Shown piece by piece: positions 16,726 to 25,040 of a DNA stretch of 64,000 nucleotides. The position numbers and the translations under genes were made by a program. This DNA comes from Pseudomonas hunanensis (GTDB taxonomy: Bacteria; Pseudomonadota; Gammaproteobacteria; Pseudomonadales; Pseudomonadaceae). The stretch's first letter is position 1; every line of letters starts with the position of its first letter. The stretch lies in assembly GCF_013393325.1 (NCBI RefSeq), contig NZ_QJRC01000100.1:46132-110131 (forward strand). Direction: 5' to 3'. The notes beneath the pieces are model-generated. The model did no database searches. It was given only the letters and a program-made list of their open reading frames with translations, and was not told where the DNA came from.

Positions 16726-17832
16726 ATGGCTACCGACCCCCAATCCTGCTACCAGCAAGCCCTGAACACCCAGGGCTTTGTCGCCGACCCCGCCCAGGCC
16801 CGCGCCGTCGAGGCCCTGCAAGCTTGCTTCCAGGCCGTCGAGCAAGGCCGCCCCACCCAGGGTATCTACCTCTGGGGGCCGGTGGGCCGGGGCAAGACCT
16901 GGCTGATGGATCAGTTCCACCGCTGTCTGCGCCTACCCAGCCGGCGCCAGCACTTCCACCACTTCATGGCCTGGGTCCATCAGCGCCTGTTTCAGCTTAA
17001 CGGCACTGCCGACCCGCTTCTGGCCCTGGCTCGGGACTTGGCCGGGCAGATCCGTGTGCTGTGCTTCGATGAACTGTTCGTCAACGACATCGGTGATGCG
17101 ATCATCCTCGGCCGCCTGTTTCAGGTTCTGTTCGACCAGGGTGTGGTGATTGTCGCCACTTCCAACCAGCCACCCGAGCAGCTCTACCGCGATGGCTTCA
17201 ACCGCGAGCGGTTCCTGCCGGCTATTGCCGCCATCCAGCGGCACATGCAGGTACTGCCGGTGACGGGCGAGCAGGACCACCGTCTGCACCCCGGTGCAGA
17301 GCGGCAGCGCTACTGGGTAGCGGAGGCGGGGCAGGCCAGCCAGTTGGGCGGGGTGTTCTGCCAGCTTAGCCTGGAAGACAGCGGCACTGATCGGCCATTG
17401 GTGATCGGCTCCAGGCAGGTTCAAGTGGTGCGGCGCAGTGAGCAGGCTATCTGGTGCCGCTTCGCCGATCTGTGCGAACAACCTTTGGCGGCCATGGAGT
17501 TCATGGCCTTGTGCGATCAATTTCCCGCGATTTTGCTATCCGGCATACCGGCGCTGGGTGGTGAGCAGCGGGCGGGGCGTATTGCCCGCGGCACCGAGGA
17601 TGGCGCGGCGCGGGTGGTGGCAGGCGACCGTGAACTGCCGGCACTGTCACCCAAGGATGACGCGGTACGCCGCTTCATTGCCCTGGTCGACGAATGCTAC
17701 GACCGCCGTGTGGCCTTGTACCTGGAAGCACAGGTGCCGCTCGATGCCCTCTACACCCAAGGGTACTTGGCCTTTCCGTACCAACGAACCCTGAGCCGGC
17801 TTCGGGAGATGCAACTGCAACGCTTTGCCTGA
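16726..17832 (+). CDS. zapE: AFG1-like ATPase (ZapE family)
   Basis: A 368-residue P-loop ATPase with Walker A GPVGRGKTWLMDQF near residue 48 and Walker B VLCFDELFVNDIGDA. The sensor region VIVATSNQPPEQLYRDGFNR is characteristic of the AFG1/ZapE family. ZapE in E. coli acts on the Z-ring during division under stress. The start at 16726 is chosen because the upstream open frame is cysteine-rich and unlike the family. Pseudomonas genomes may carry another copy, so assignment to the division role is uncertain. Confidence 0.82.
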   Translation: MATDPQSCYQQALNTQGFVADPAQARAVEALQACFQAVEQGRPTQGIYLWGPVGRGKTWLMDQFHRCLRLPSRRQHFHHFMAWVHQRLFQLNGTADPLLALARDLAGQIRVLCFDELFVNDIGDAIILGRLFQVLFDQGVVIVATSNQPPEQLYRDGFNRERFLPAIAAIQRHMQVLPVTGEQDHRLHPGAERQRYWVAEAGQASQLGGVFCQLSLEDSGTDRPLVIGSRQVQVVRRSEQAIWCRFADLCEQPLAAMEFMALCDQFPAILLSGIPALGGEQRAGRIARGTEDGAARVVAGDRELPALSPKDDAVRRFIALVDECYDRRVALYLEAQVPLDALYTQGYLAFPYQRTLSRLREMQLQRFA

Positions 17833-17864
17833 AAAGGCGCCCAAGCATGCACCCGACTACGGGC

Positions 17865-18863
17865 TTACTTGTTCAGCCACTCGACCAAGGTACGGTTGAA
17901 CCGCACCGGCTCCTCGATCTGCGGTGCATGCCCCATGCCTTCGAAGGTGATCAGTTCACCTTTGGGGATCAGCTTGGCCACCTGTGGCCCCAGCTCTGCA
18001 TACTTGCCCAGCTTCGCCTTTACTTCCGGCGGCGCGATATCGCTGCCGATGGCCGTGGTGTCCTTGTCGCCTATCAGTAGCAAGGTCGGCATCTGCAGGT
18101 CGCTGAACTCGTGGTACACCGGCTGGGTGAAGATCATGTCGTAGATCAGCGCCGAATTCCACGCCACGGCTTCATGCCCCGGCCCTTTGTTCAGGCCCAC
18201 CAGCATTTGTACCCAACGCTCGTATTCCGGCTTCCAGCGGCCGGCGTAGTAGGTCTTGCGCTCATATTCGCGCACCCCCTCGGCATCCAGCTTGAGCTCG
18301 CGGGCATACCACTGGTCCACGGTGCGGTAGGGCACGCCCAGGGCTTTCCAGTCTTCCAGGCCGATCGGGTTGACCATGGCAAGGCGTTCAACTTGCTGTG
18401 GGTACATCAGCGCGTAGCGGGTGGCGAGCATCCCGCCGGTGGAGTGGCCGAGCACGGTGGTTCGCTTCACGCCGAGCTGTTCGAGCAGGGCATGGGTATT
18501 GTCCGCCAGTTGCTGGAAGCTGTACTGGTAATGCGCCGGTTTGCTCGATGTACAGAAGCCGACCTGATCGGGGGCGATGACCCGGTAGCCGGCCTTGCTC
18601 AGGGCGTCGATGGTGGTTTCCCAGGTGGCGGCGCAAAAGTTCTTGCCGTGCATCAGCACCACGCTGTGGCCGTTGGCCTGGCCCTGGGCGGGCACGTCCA
18701 TGTAGCCCATCTGCAGGGCCTGGCCCTGAGACTTGAAGTCGAAATGCTTGAGGGGGTGTGGGTAGTTGAACCCTTGCAGTTGTGGGCCGTAGGTGGGCGA
18801 CTCGGCGGCGATGGCCGAACTGCCGGCCAGGCAGGCCAGAGCCAAGGCGGTTGCGCGCAGCAT
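17865..18863 (-). CDS. Exported alpha/beta hydrolase
   Basis: A 332-residue protein with a signal peptide (MLRATALALACLAGSSAIAA). The fold is alpha/beta hydrolase: oxyanion segment VVLMHGKNFCAATW, nucleophile elbow GHSTGG, acid in LLLIGDKDTT and catalytic histidine in EGMGHAPQIEEP. The substrate is unknown; an esterase or haloalkane-dehalogenase-like role is possible. It lies 32 bases from the convergent zapE gene. Confidence 0.83.
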   Translation of the reverse strand: MLRATALALACLAGSSAIAAESPTYGPQLQGFNYPHPLKHFDFKSQGQALQMGYMDVPAQGQANGHSVVLMHGKNFCAATWETTIDALSKAGYRVIAPDQVGFCTSSKPAHYQYSFQQLADNTHALLEQLGVKRTTVLGHSTGGMLATRYALMYPQQVERLAMVNPIGLEDWKALGVPYRTVDQWYARELKLDAEGVREYERKTYYAGRWKPEYERWVQMLVGLNKGPGHEAVAWNSALIYDMIFTQPVYHEFSDLQMPTLLLIGDKDTTAIGSDIAPPEVKAKLGKYAELGPQVAKLIPKGELITFEGMGHAPQIEEPVRFNRTLVEWLNK

Positions 18864-18938
18864 GTGGGCACTCCGTGTAGGGCCATGTAGGAATGGGCGA
18901 CTTTAGCAGCCAGGCGCGGGCCGGAAACGTGAAAGGTG

Positions 18939-19376
18939 TTACCAGCCGTGAAACCAGCCCAGGGTAATCATGGCCAGTACCGCATAGCGGCCGGCCTTGG
19001 CCAGGGTCACCAGCAACAAAAAACGCCAGAACGGCTCACGCATGATCCCGGCGATCAGCGTCAGCGGGTCGCCGATCACCGGCATCCAGCTGAGCAGCAA
19101 TGACCATTGCCCCCAGCGCTGGTAGCGCTGCTGCGCACGCTCCAACTGGGTAGCACTGAACGGGAACCAACGCTTGTCACGCAGGTGCTCAATGGCCCGC
19201 CCCAGCAGCCAGTTGACTACCGAACCCAACACATTGCCCAGGGTGGCGACCAGCAGCAGCGTCGCCCAGGCCTCGGGCTGGCGCAGCAACAGGCCGACCA
19301 GTACGGCCTCCGATTGCAGCGGTAGCAGGGTGGCGGCGCCAAAGGCGCTGAGGAACAGCGCCCACAGGCTGAGCAT
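18939..19376 (-). CDS. YqaA-like small membrane protein (DedA/SNARE-associated relative)
   Basis: A 145-residue inner-membrane protein with about four hydrophobic segments. The glycine-rich ATLGNVLGSVVNWLLGR motif and the MPVIGDPLTLIAGIMR motif are typical of YqaA, a short relative of DedA proteins. The start codon overlaps the stop of the DUF411 gene (ATGA), so it is translated with the copper operon. Its role in copper handling is inferred only from this coupling. Confidence 0.8.
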   Translation of the reverse strand: MLSLWALFLSAFGAATLLPLQSEAVLVGLLLRQPEAWATLLLVATLGNVLGSVVNWLLGRAIEHLRDKRWFPFSATQLERAQQRYQRWGQWSLLLSWMPVIGDPLTLIAGIMREPFWRFLLLVTLAKAGRYAVLAMITLGWFHGW

Positions 19377-19804
19377 CAGTAGTTGGCTACAACGGTGTCC
19401 TGGCCCTCCTGGGTCACACCGATAACCTGGTAGGCATCCTTGTGGTCACCCATTTCCATGCCCGGCGAGCCCATGGGCATGCCCGGCACGGCCAGGCCCT
19501 TGAGGTCGCTGCGCTTGGTCAGCAGGCGTACCTGCTCGGCCGGTACGTGGCCTTCGACGAACTTGCCGTCGATCACCCCGGTATGGCACGACGCCAGCCG
19601 TGGCGCCACGCCCAGACGTTGCTTGACCGCGCTCATGTTCGGCTCGACGTGGTCGTTGACGGTGAAGCCGTTGTCCCGCAGGTGGCTGATCCAGGCCTTG
19701 CAGCAGCCGCAGTTGGGGTCGCGGTAGACGTCGATGGTCTCGGCGGCCTGGGCCAGGCCGGTGACGGCCAGCAGGCCCAGGGTCAGCAGGTGTTTGCGCA
19801 GCAT
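19376..19804 (-). CDS. DUF411 periplasmic metal-binding protein
   Basis: A 142-residue protein with a signal peptide ending near LAQA. The DUF411 core starts TIDVYRDPNCGCCKAW, with a CxCC metal-binding motif; a further Cys-His pair is in RLASCHTGVIDGKFVEGH, and a methionine-rich stretch (GMPMGSPGMEMGDH) follows. DUF411 proteins are found in copper resistance operons and probably bind Cu(I) in the periplasm. It lies 14 bases downstream of copB and overlaps the YqaA-like gene. Confidence 0.85.
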   Translation of the reverse strand: MLRKHLLTLGLLAVTGLAQAAETIDVYRDPNCGCCKAWISHLRDNGFTVNDHVEPNMSAVKQRLGVAPRLASCHTGVIDGKFVEGHVPAEQVRLLTKRSDLKGLAVPGMPMGSPGMEMGDHKDAYQVIGVTQEGQDTVVANY

Positions 19805-19818
19805 GGTGAAGCACTCCT

Positions 19819-20694
19819 TTAGAAACGCAGGCGGATACCGGCGACCAGGCGGGTCTGGCCTTGGTCTTCGCCGTCTTCGCGGGCCTGGTCGGCACGCGTG
19901 CCGTGCAGGCGGTTGAAACTGACCCCGACGTAGGGGGCGAAGCCGCGCGTGATTTCGTAGCGCAGGCGCAGGCCCACTTCGCTGTCGGCCAGCCCCGCGC
20001 CTTGCTCGCGCCCGGCGTCATTGCGGCCGTAGAGGTTGGCTTCCAGGGTCGGTTCCAGTATCCAGCGGTTGGTCAGCAGCATAGCGTAAGCGGCTTCCAG
20101 GCGCAGCGCGGTCTGTTGCCGCTCGCCGGCATAAGCGGTGGCTTGCAGCTCCAGGCCGTACAATGGCGTGCCCTGGATACCGAAGGCGGCCCAAGCCTGG
20201 CCGCTGGCTGGCTTGAAGTCCTGGCGCACGCCGGCCACCAGCTCCCACCACGGGCTCACCGCATGGCCCCACAGTGCCTGCAGCTCGGCCTTGTGGGTCT
20301 TGCCCTGTTCGCGCTCGCCTTCACTGCGTAGCCACAGGCGGTCGATATCGCCGCCGACCCAGGCGGTGGCATTCCAGTTCAGGGCACTGCTGCTCTCGAA
20401 GTTCTGGTATTCGAGTTTGTCCACGACCACCGCCCAGTTCAGCGCCCTGTCATGCACCTGGTGCCCGGGCAAAGGTGGGAAGGCGGCGCGGCGGTCGGCG
20501 TCGGTGATGGCTGGCAGCGGCGTGCGAGGCTGGCTGGGGGTTGCCTGGCCATGGCCCATGCTTTCATGGTTCATGGTGCCGTGCTCCATGCTGGCGTGGT
20601 TCATGTGTGCCATGCCAGCGGCCATCGCCCGTTCGCTGGCGAGCAAGGTCAGCAGCGTCACGCCAGCCATGATGCTTTTGCGGGTGTCATTCAT
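19819..20694 (-). CDS. copB: Copper resistance outer-membrane protein CopB
   Basis: A 291-residue protein with a signal peptide, then a short Met/His-rich segment (MAHMNHASMEHGTMNHESMG) that could bind copper, then the beta-barrel CopB domain. The barrel begins near DRALNWAVVVDKLEYQ and ends in a C-terminal aromatic residue (GIRLRF), as expected for outer-membrane insertion. The ATG at 20694 overlaps the end of copA by 8 bases. It would work with CopA in periplasmic copper sequestration. Confidence 0.92.
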   Translation of the reverse strand: MNDTRKSIMAGVTLLTLLASERAMAAGMAHMNHASMEHGTMNHESMGHGQATPSQPRTPLPAITDADRRAAFPPLPGHQVHDRALNWAVVVDKLEYQNFESSSALNWNATAWVGGDIDRLWLRSEGEREQGKTHKAELQALWGHAVSPWWELVAGVRQDFKPASGQAWAAFGIQGTPLYGLELQATAYAGERQQTALRLEAAYAMLLTNRWILEPTLEANLYGRNDAGREQGAGLADSEVGLRLRYEITRGFAPYVGVSFNRLHGTRADQAREDGEDQGQTRLVAGIRLRF

Positions 20695-22378
20695 CGACGC
20701 GTACCTCGCGGAACATGCCGGTCTCCATGTGGTAGAGCAGGTGGCAGTGATAGGCCCAGCGGCCCAACGCATCGGCGGTCACCCGGTAGGAACGGCGGCT
20801 GCCGGGCGGGATGTCGAGGGTGTGCTTGCGCACCAGGAACTGGCCGTGCTCGTCTTCCAGGTCGCTCCACATGCCGTGCAAGTGGATGGGGTGGGTCATC
20901 ATGGTGTCGTTGACCAGGGTGATGCGGACCCGCTCGCCGTAGGTCAGGCGCAACGGCTCGGCATCACTGAACTTGATGCCGTCGAACGACCAGGCGAAGC
21001 GCTCCATGTGGCCGGTCAGGTGCAGCTCGATGTCTCTTGATGGCGTGCGGCCGTCGGGGTCGGGGTAGGGGCTGCGCAGGTCGGCATAGGTGAGTACGCG
21101 GCGGCCATTGTTGCGCAGGCCGATACCAGGGTCGGTCAGGTTGGCGCGTGGGGCCATGGTCTGCATGTCCACGAGCGGGTTGTCGGTTTCGCTGGCCGGG
21201 TGTTGCTGCATGGCCGACATGGCGGCGTGGTCCATGCCGGCCATGTTGCTGTGGTCCATGTTGGCCATGCCACCGTGGCCCATGTCATCCATGCTCAAGA
21301 CCGGGCGCGGGTCGGGTGCAGGCACTGGCGCCTGTAGCCCGGCGGCGCGAGCCAGGGTGCCGCGGGCGAAGCCGGTGCGGTCCATGCTCTGGGCGAACAG
21401 GGTGTAGGCAGGTTGGTCGCCCACGGTCACCAGCACGTCGTAGGTCTCGGCCACGGCAATGCGCAGTTCGTCCACGCTCACTGGCGTCACCGGCAAGCCG
21501 TCGGCGGCGATCACCGTCTGCTTGAGCCCAGGGATGCGGAAGTCGAAATAGGTCATGGCCGAAGCGTTGATCAGCCGTAGACGCACGGTCTCGCCCGGCT
21601 GGAACAGGCAGGTGAAGTTGCCCTCCGGCGGCTGGCCGTTGAGCAGGTAGGTGTAGGTGGCGGCGCTGATATCCGCCAGGTCGGTGGGGCTCATGCGCAT
21701 GCGTGCCCAGGCCGTGCGCTCGGCGACGGTCGGGCTCCAGCCCTTATCGGCAACGTCGTCGATGAAGTCGCCGACGGTGCGCTTGTGGTAGTTGTACGCG
21801 TCGGACTGTTTCTTCAGCGTGGCCATCAATTGCTCCGGCGCCTGGTCGGACCAGTCGCTGAACAGCAGCACATGGTCGCGCTGGTAGCGATGCGCTTCGG
21901 GCTCGCGTGGTTCGATCACGATCGCCCCGTATACCCCGGCCTGTTCCTGCAGCCCCGAATGGCTGTGGTACCAGTAGGTGCCGCTTTGGCGCAGGGTGAA
22001 CTGGTACCGGTAGTCGCCGCCGGGCTCGATGCCGGCGAAGCTCAGGCCAGGTACGCCGTCCATGTTGGCCGGCAGGATGATGCCGTGCCAATGGATCGAG
22101 GTGTCCTGTGCCAGGCGGTTGCGCACGCGCAGGGTCACGGTGTCGCCCTCGCGCCAGCGCAGCAGCGGGCCGGGCAGGCTGTTGTTGATGGTCAATGCGG
22201 TGCGCGGGCGGCCAGTGATGTTCACCGGCGTCTGGCCGATGAACAGCTCGAAGTGCTGGCCGGCCAGGTCACGGCCTTCGGCGGCCTGGGCCAGCGGGCG
22301 CCACAGCCCCAGGCCCGCCAGTGTGCTGGCGGCGCCCAGGCCTTTGACGAAGGTACGGCGGGAGGGGTTGCGCAACAT
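20687..22378 (-). CDS. copA: Copper resistance multicopper oxidase CopA
   Basis: A 563-residue periplasmic multicopper oxidase with a Tat signal (RRTFVKGLGAAS). Copper-binding motifs are in order: HWHG near residue 97, WYHSHSGLQEQAG, HPIHLHGMW, and the C-terminal HCHLLYHMETGMF of the type 1/type 3 centre. A methionine-rich insert (MDDMGHGGMANMDHSNMAGM) near residue 370 is typical of CopA and binds Cu(I). It is first gene of the copA-copB-DUF411-YqaA operon. A CopR-type box lies 67 bases upstream. Confidence 0.95.
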   Translation of the reverse strand: MLRNPSRRTFVKGLGAASTLAGLGLWRPLAQAAEGRDLAGQHFELFIGQTPVNITGRPRTALTINNSLPGPLLRWREGDTVTLRVRNRLAQDTSIHWHGIILPANMDGVPGLSFAGIEPGGDYRYQFTLRQSGTYWYHSHSGLQEQAGVYGAIVIEPREPEAHRYQRDHVLLFSDWSDQAPEQLMATLKKQSDAYNYHKRTVGDFIDDVADKGWSPTVAERTAWARMRMSPTDLADISAATYTYLLNGQPPEGNFTCLFQPGETVRLRLINASAMTYFDFRIPGLKQTVIAADGLPVTPVSVDELRIAVAETYDVLVTVGDQPAYTLFAQSMDRTGFARGTLARAAGLQAPVPAPDPRPVLSMDDMGHGGMANMDHSNMAGMDHAAMSAMQQHPASETDNPLVDMQTMAPRANLTDPGIGLRNNGRRVLTYADLRSPYPDPDGRTPSRDIELHLTGHMERFAWSFDGIKFSDAEPLRLTYGERVRITLVNDTMMTHPIHLHGMWSDLEDEHGQFLVRKHTLDIPPGSRRSYRVTADALGRWAYHCHLLYHMETGMFREVRVDE

Positions 22379-22444
22379 GGCGTGGCCTCATGCGGGAGAG
22401 CCACGATGTTCGCTGCCGCCGCCTGTCAGGCAGCTGAGGTGCAC

Positions 22445-22460
22445 ATTACAGCGCTGTCAG
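22445..22460 (-). promoter_or_regulatory. Putative CopR box upstream of copA
   Basis: Read on the minus strand the site is CTGACAGCGCTGTAAT, which fits the CTGACA-N5-GTAAT pattern that I recall for the CopR box of P. aeruginosa. It lies 67 bases upstream of the copA start and touches the last codon of the neighbouring TrhP gene. No copRS two-component genes are in the window, so the regulator would act from elsewhere. Confidence 0.6.
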
Positions 22461-23791
22461 CTTGCGGCCTCGTCGGCGCCGAGGTCGCGCATCAGCAGGC
22501 CGTAGTCGAGGGTTACCTGCTCCGGGATCGGCAGATACACCACATGACCATCGCCCGGCGCCACCTCGATGGCCTGCTGCTGGCGGTCGCACAGGCGGTG
22601 CAGGTCGAAGTGGTAATTGCCGCGCGGGGTCATCAACTCCAGGTGGTCGCCCACGGCGAAGCGGTTTTTCACCTTGACCTCGGCCAGGCCGTCGACGCGC
22701 ACGCCGGTCAGCTCGCCAACGAACTGCTGACGCTCGGAAACGGAATTGCCGCGCTGGTAGTTTTGGTACTCGTCGTGCACGTGGCGGCGCAGGAAGCCTT
22801 CGGTGTAGCCGCGTTGTGCGAGCGATTCGAGGTTGCCCATCAGGGCGCGGTCGAATGGCCGCCCGGCCACCGCGTCGTCGATCGCCTGGCGATACGACTG
22901 CACTGCGCGGGCACAGTAGAAGTGCGATTTGGTGCGGCCCTCGATTTTCAACGAATGCACGCCCATCCCGGCCAGACGCTCGACGTGCTGGATGGCGCGC
23001 AGGTCCTTGGCATTCATGATGTAGGTGCCGTGTTCATCTTCGAACGCCGGCATTTCAGTGCCAGGGCGGTTGCTTTCCTGCAGCAGGAATACCTGCTCGG
23101 TAGGGGCGCCCAGGCCCAGGGTGGGCTGCACTTCGCGCACGATATCGCCGGTGGCGTTCTCGGTGGCGGGCGTGGCGTCGTACTTCCAGCGGCAGGCGTT
23201 GGTGCAGGTGCCCTGGTTGGCGTCACGCTTGTTGAGGTAGCCCGACAGCAGGCAGCGGCCGGAGTAGGCCATGCACAGGGCGCCGTGGACGAACACCTCC
23301 AGCTCCATGTCCGGCACCTGCTGGCGAATTTCTTCGATCTCTTCCAGCGACAGCTCCCGCGACAGGATCACCCGGCTCAGGCCCAGCTGCTGCCAGAATT
23401 GCACACTGGCCCAGTTGACTGTGTTGGCCTGCACCGACAGGTGTACCGGCATCTGCGGGAAGTGCTGGCGCACCAGCATGATCAGGCCGGGGTCGGACAT
23501 GATCAGCGCGTCTGGCGCCATCTCGATCACGGGCGCCAGGTCCTTGAGGAATGTCTTGAGCTTGGCATTGTGCGGGGCGATGTTGACCACCACGTAGAAG
23601 CGCTTGCCCAGGGCGTGTGCCTCCTGGATGCCCAGCGCCAGGTTGGCGTGGTCGAATTCGTTGTTACGCACTCGCAAGCTGTAGCGCGGCTGGCCGGCGT
23701 AGACCGCGTCGGCGCCGTAGGCAAAGGCGTAGCGCATGGTCTTGAGGGTGCCGGCGGGGGCCAGCAATTCGGGCTTGGCGGTAGGGTTCAT
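22457..23791 (-). CDS. trhP: Peptidase U32 family tRNA hydroxylation protein (TrhP/YegQ-like)
   Basis: A 444-residue U32-family protein, close to the length of E. coli TrhP (YegQ), which forms 5-hydroxyuridine at tRNA position 34 by a prephenate-dependent, oxygen-independent route. The family signature is present: PELLAPAGTLKTMRYAFAYG at the N-terminus, and Cys residues in GRCLLSGYLNKRDANQG and TCTNACRWKY that fit an Fe-S cluster. The much shorter UbiU/UbiV proteins of the same family are excluded by length. The start at 23791 is the methionine before the conserved segment. A perfect ANR box lies upstream. Confidence 0.82.
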   Translation of the reverse strand: MNPTAKPELLAPAGTLKTMRYAFAYGADAVYAGQPRYSLRVRNNEFDHANLALGIQEAHALGKRFYVVVNIAPHNAKLKTFLKDLAPVIEMAPDALIMSDPGLIMLVRQHFPQMPVHLSVQANTVNWASVQFWQQLGLSRVILSRELSLEEIEEIRQQVPDMELEVFVHGALCMAYSGRCLLSGYLNKRDANQGTCTNACRWKYDATPATENATGDIVREVQPTLGLGAPTEQVFLLQESNRPGTEMPAFEDEHGTYIMNAKDLRAIQHVERLAGMGVHSLKIEGRTKSHFYCARAVQSYRQAIDDAVAGRPFDRALMGNLESLAQRGYTEGFLRRHVHDEYQNYQRGNSVSERQQFVGELTGVRVDGLAEVKVKNRFAVGDHLELMTPRGNYHFDLHRLCDRQQQAIEVAPGDGHVVYLPIPEQVTLDYGLLMRDLGADEAAS

Positions 23792-23844
23792 GTGCGCACC
23801 AGGGCAAAAGGCGCGGATGCTAGGGCCAGTGGCAAACACGCGTA

Positions 23845-23858
23845 TTGATTTGCATCAA
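23845..23858 (-). promoter_or_regulatory. ANR/FNR box upstream of the TrhP gene
   Basis: TTGATTTGCATCAA is an exact match to TTGAT-N4-ATCAA. On the minus strand TAGCAT at 23817-23822 is a reasonable -10, putting the box centre at about -41, the class II activation position. The divergent AI-2E family gene starts 67 bases on the other side, so it might also be influenced. Confidence 0.72.
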
Positions 23859-23924
23859 GGGAGTAACGGCACTTTTAGCCAGCCGGTGAGCACTAATATC
23901 CCAGAAGCCACGCGAGAACCTGCG

Positions 23925-24989
23925 ATGAACGAAACCGCGCTACAGAACAAAGCCCTGGCCGTACTCCTGGCGCTGGTGACCATCGCCTTCTTCTGGATCC
24001 TGCTGCCGTATTACGGCGCCATCTTCTGGGCGGTGATCCTTGGCATCCTGTTCGCCCCGCTGCAGCGCCACCTGCTGATCCGTTTCGGGCGGCGGCGCAA
24101 CCTGGCCGCCGCCGCGACCACACTGGTGTGCCTGCTGGTGGCGATCCTGCCGGTGATCATCACCAGTGCGCTGCTGGTACAAGAGGGCGCCACGCTGTAC
24201 CAGCGCATCGAAAGCGGGCAACTGGACATCGCCGGATACGTCGAGCACGGCAAGGACATGCTCCCGACATTCGCCCAGCATGGCCTGGACAACATGGGCA
24301 TGGGCAACCTCGACGGGTTGCGCGACAAGATCACCAAGTGGGCAACCCAGGGTAGCCAGGCACTGGCTAGCCAGGCGTTCAGTTTTGGCCAGGGCACATT
24401 CGAGTTCGTGATCAGTTTTGGCATCATGATGTACCTGCTGTTCTTCTTCCTGCGTGAAGGGCCCGAGGTGGCCCGTCGGGTGCGGCTGGCCGTGCCACTG
24501 CCTGAGCACCAGAAGCGTCGTTTGCAGCTGAAGTTCAACCGTGTGGTGCGGGCGACCGTGAAAGGCAACGTGCTGGTGGCCATTACCCAGGGCGCGCTGG
24601 GCGGTTTCATCTTCTGGGTGCTGGATATTCCGAGTGCATTGGTGTGGGCGGTGCTGATGGCGTTCTTGTCGCTGCTGCCGGCGGTAGGCGCTGGGATCGT
24701 CTGGGCGCCGGTGGCCGCGTATTTCCTGCTGACTGGGGCGATACTGCCTGGGGTGATCCTGACCGCGTTCGGTGTGCTGGTGATCGGCCTGGTGGACAAC
24801 CTGCTGCGGCCGATCCTGGTGGGCAAGGACACACGCATGCCAGACTATCTGATCCTGGTGTCGACCCTGGGCGGGCTGGCGGTATTCGGCCTCAACGGCT
24901 TCGTGATCGGGCCATTGATCGCGGCGCTGTTCATGTCCAGCTGGGGGATCTTCGCGGCAACCAAACCCCAGGTGCAATTACCCCAGTAG
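23925..24989 (+). CDS. AI-2E transporter family (PerM-like) permease
   Basis: A 354-residue inner-membrane protein with about eight hydrophobic segments and the central soluble loop seen in the AI-2E/PerM family. Recognisable parts are GAIFWAVILGILFAPLQRHL early, LPAVGAGIVWAPVAAYFLL, and DNLLRPILVGKDTRMPDYLI with the conserved glycine-rich end. Despite the family name, members export varied substrates or work as Na+/H+ antiporters, so no substrate is proposed. The start at 23925 is preferred over an upstream frame that overlaps the divergent gene. Confidence 0.83.
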   Translation: MNETALQNKALAVLLALVTIAFFWILLPYYGAIFWAVILGILFAPLQRHLLIRFGRRRNLAAAATTLVCLLVAILPVIITSALLVQEGATLYQRIESGQLDIAGYVEHGKDMLPTFAQHGLDNMGMGNLDGLRDKITKWATQGSQALASQAFSFGQGTFEFVISFGIMMYLLFFFLREGPEVARRVRLAVPLPEHQKRRLQLKFNRVVRATVKGNVLVAITQGALGGFIFWVLDIPSALVWAVLMAFLSLLPAVGAGIVWAPVAAYFLLTGAILPGVILTAFGVLVIGLVDNLLRPILVGKDTRMPDYLILVSTLGGLAVFGLNGFVIGPLIAALFMSSWGIFAATKPQVQLPQ

Positions 24990-25040
24990 GGGTTTACCGA
25001 CGTGCCCAAGGTTGGGTTCAATGCCGTCCCTGGCGCCGTT

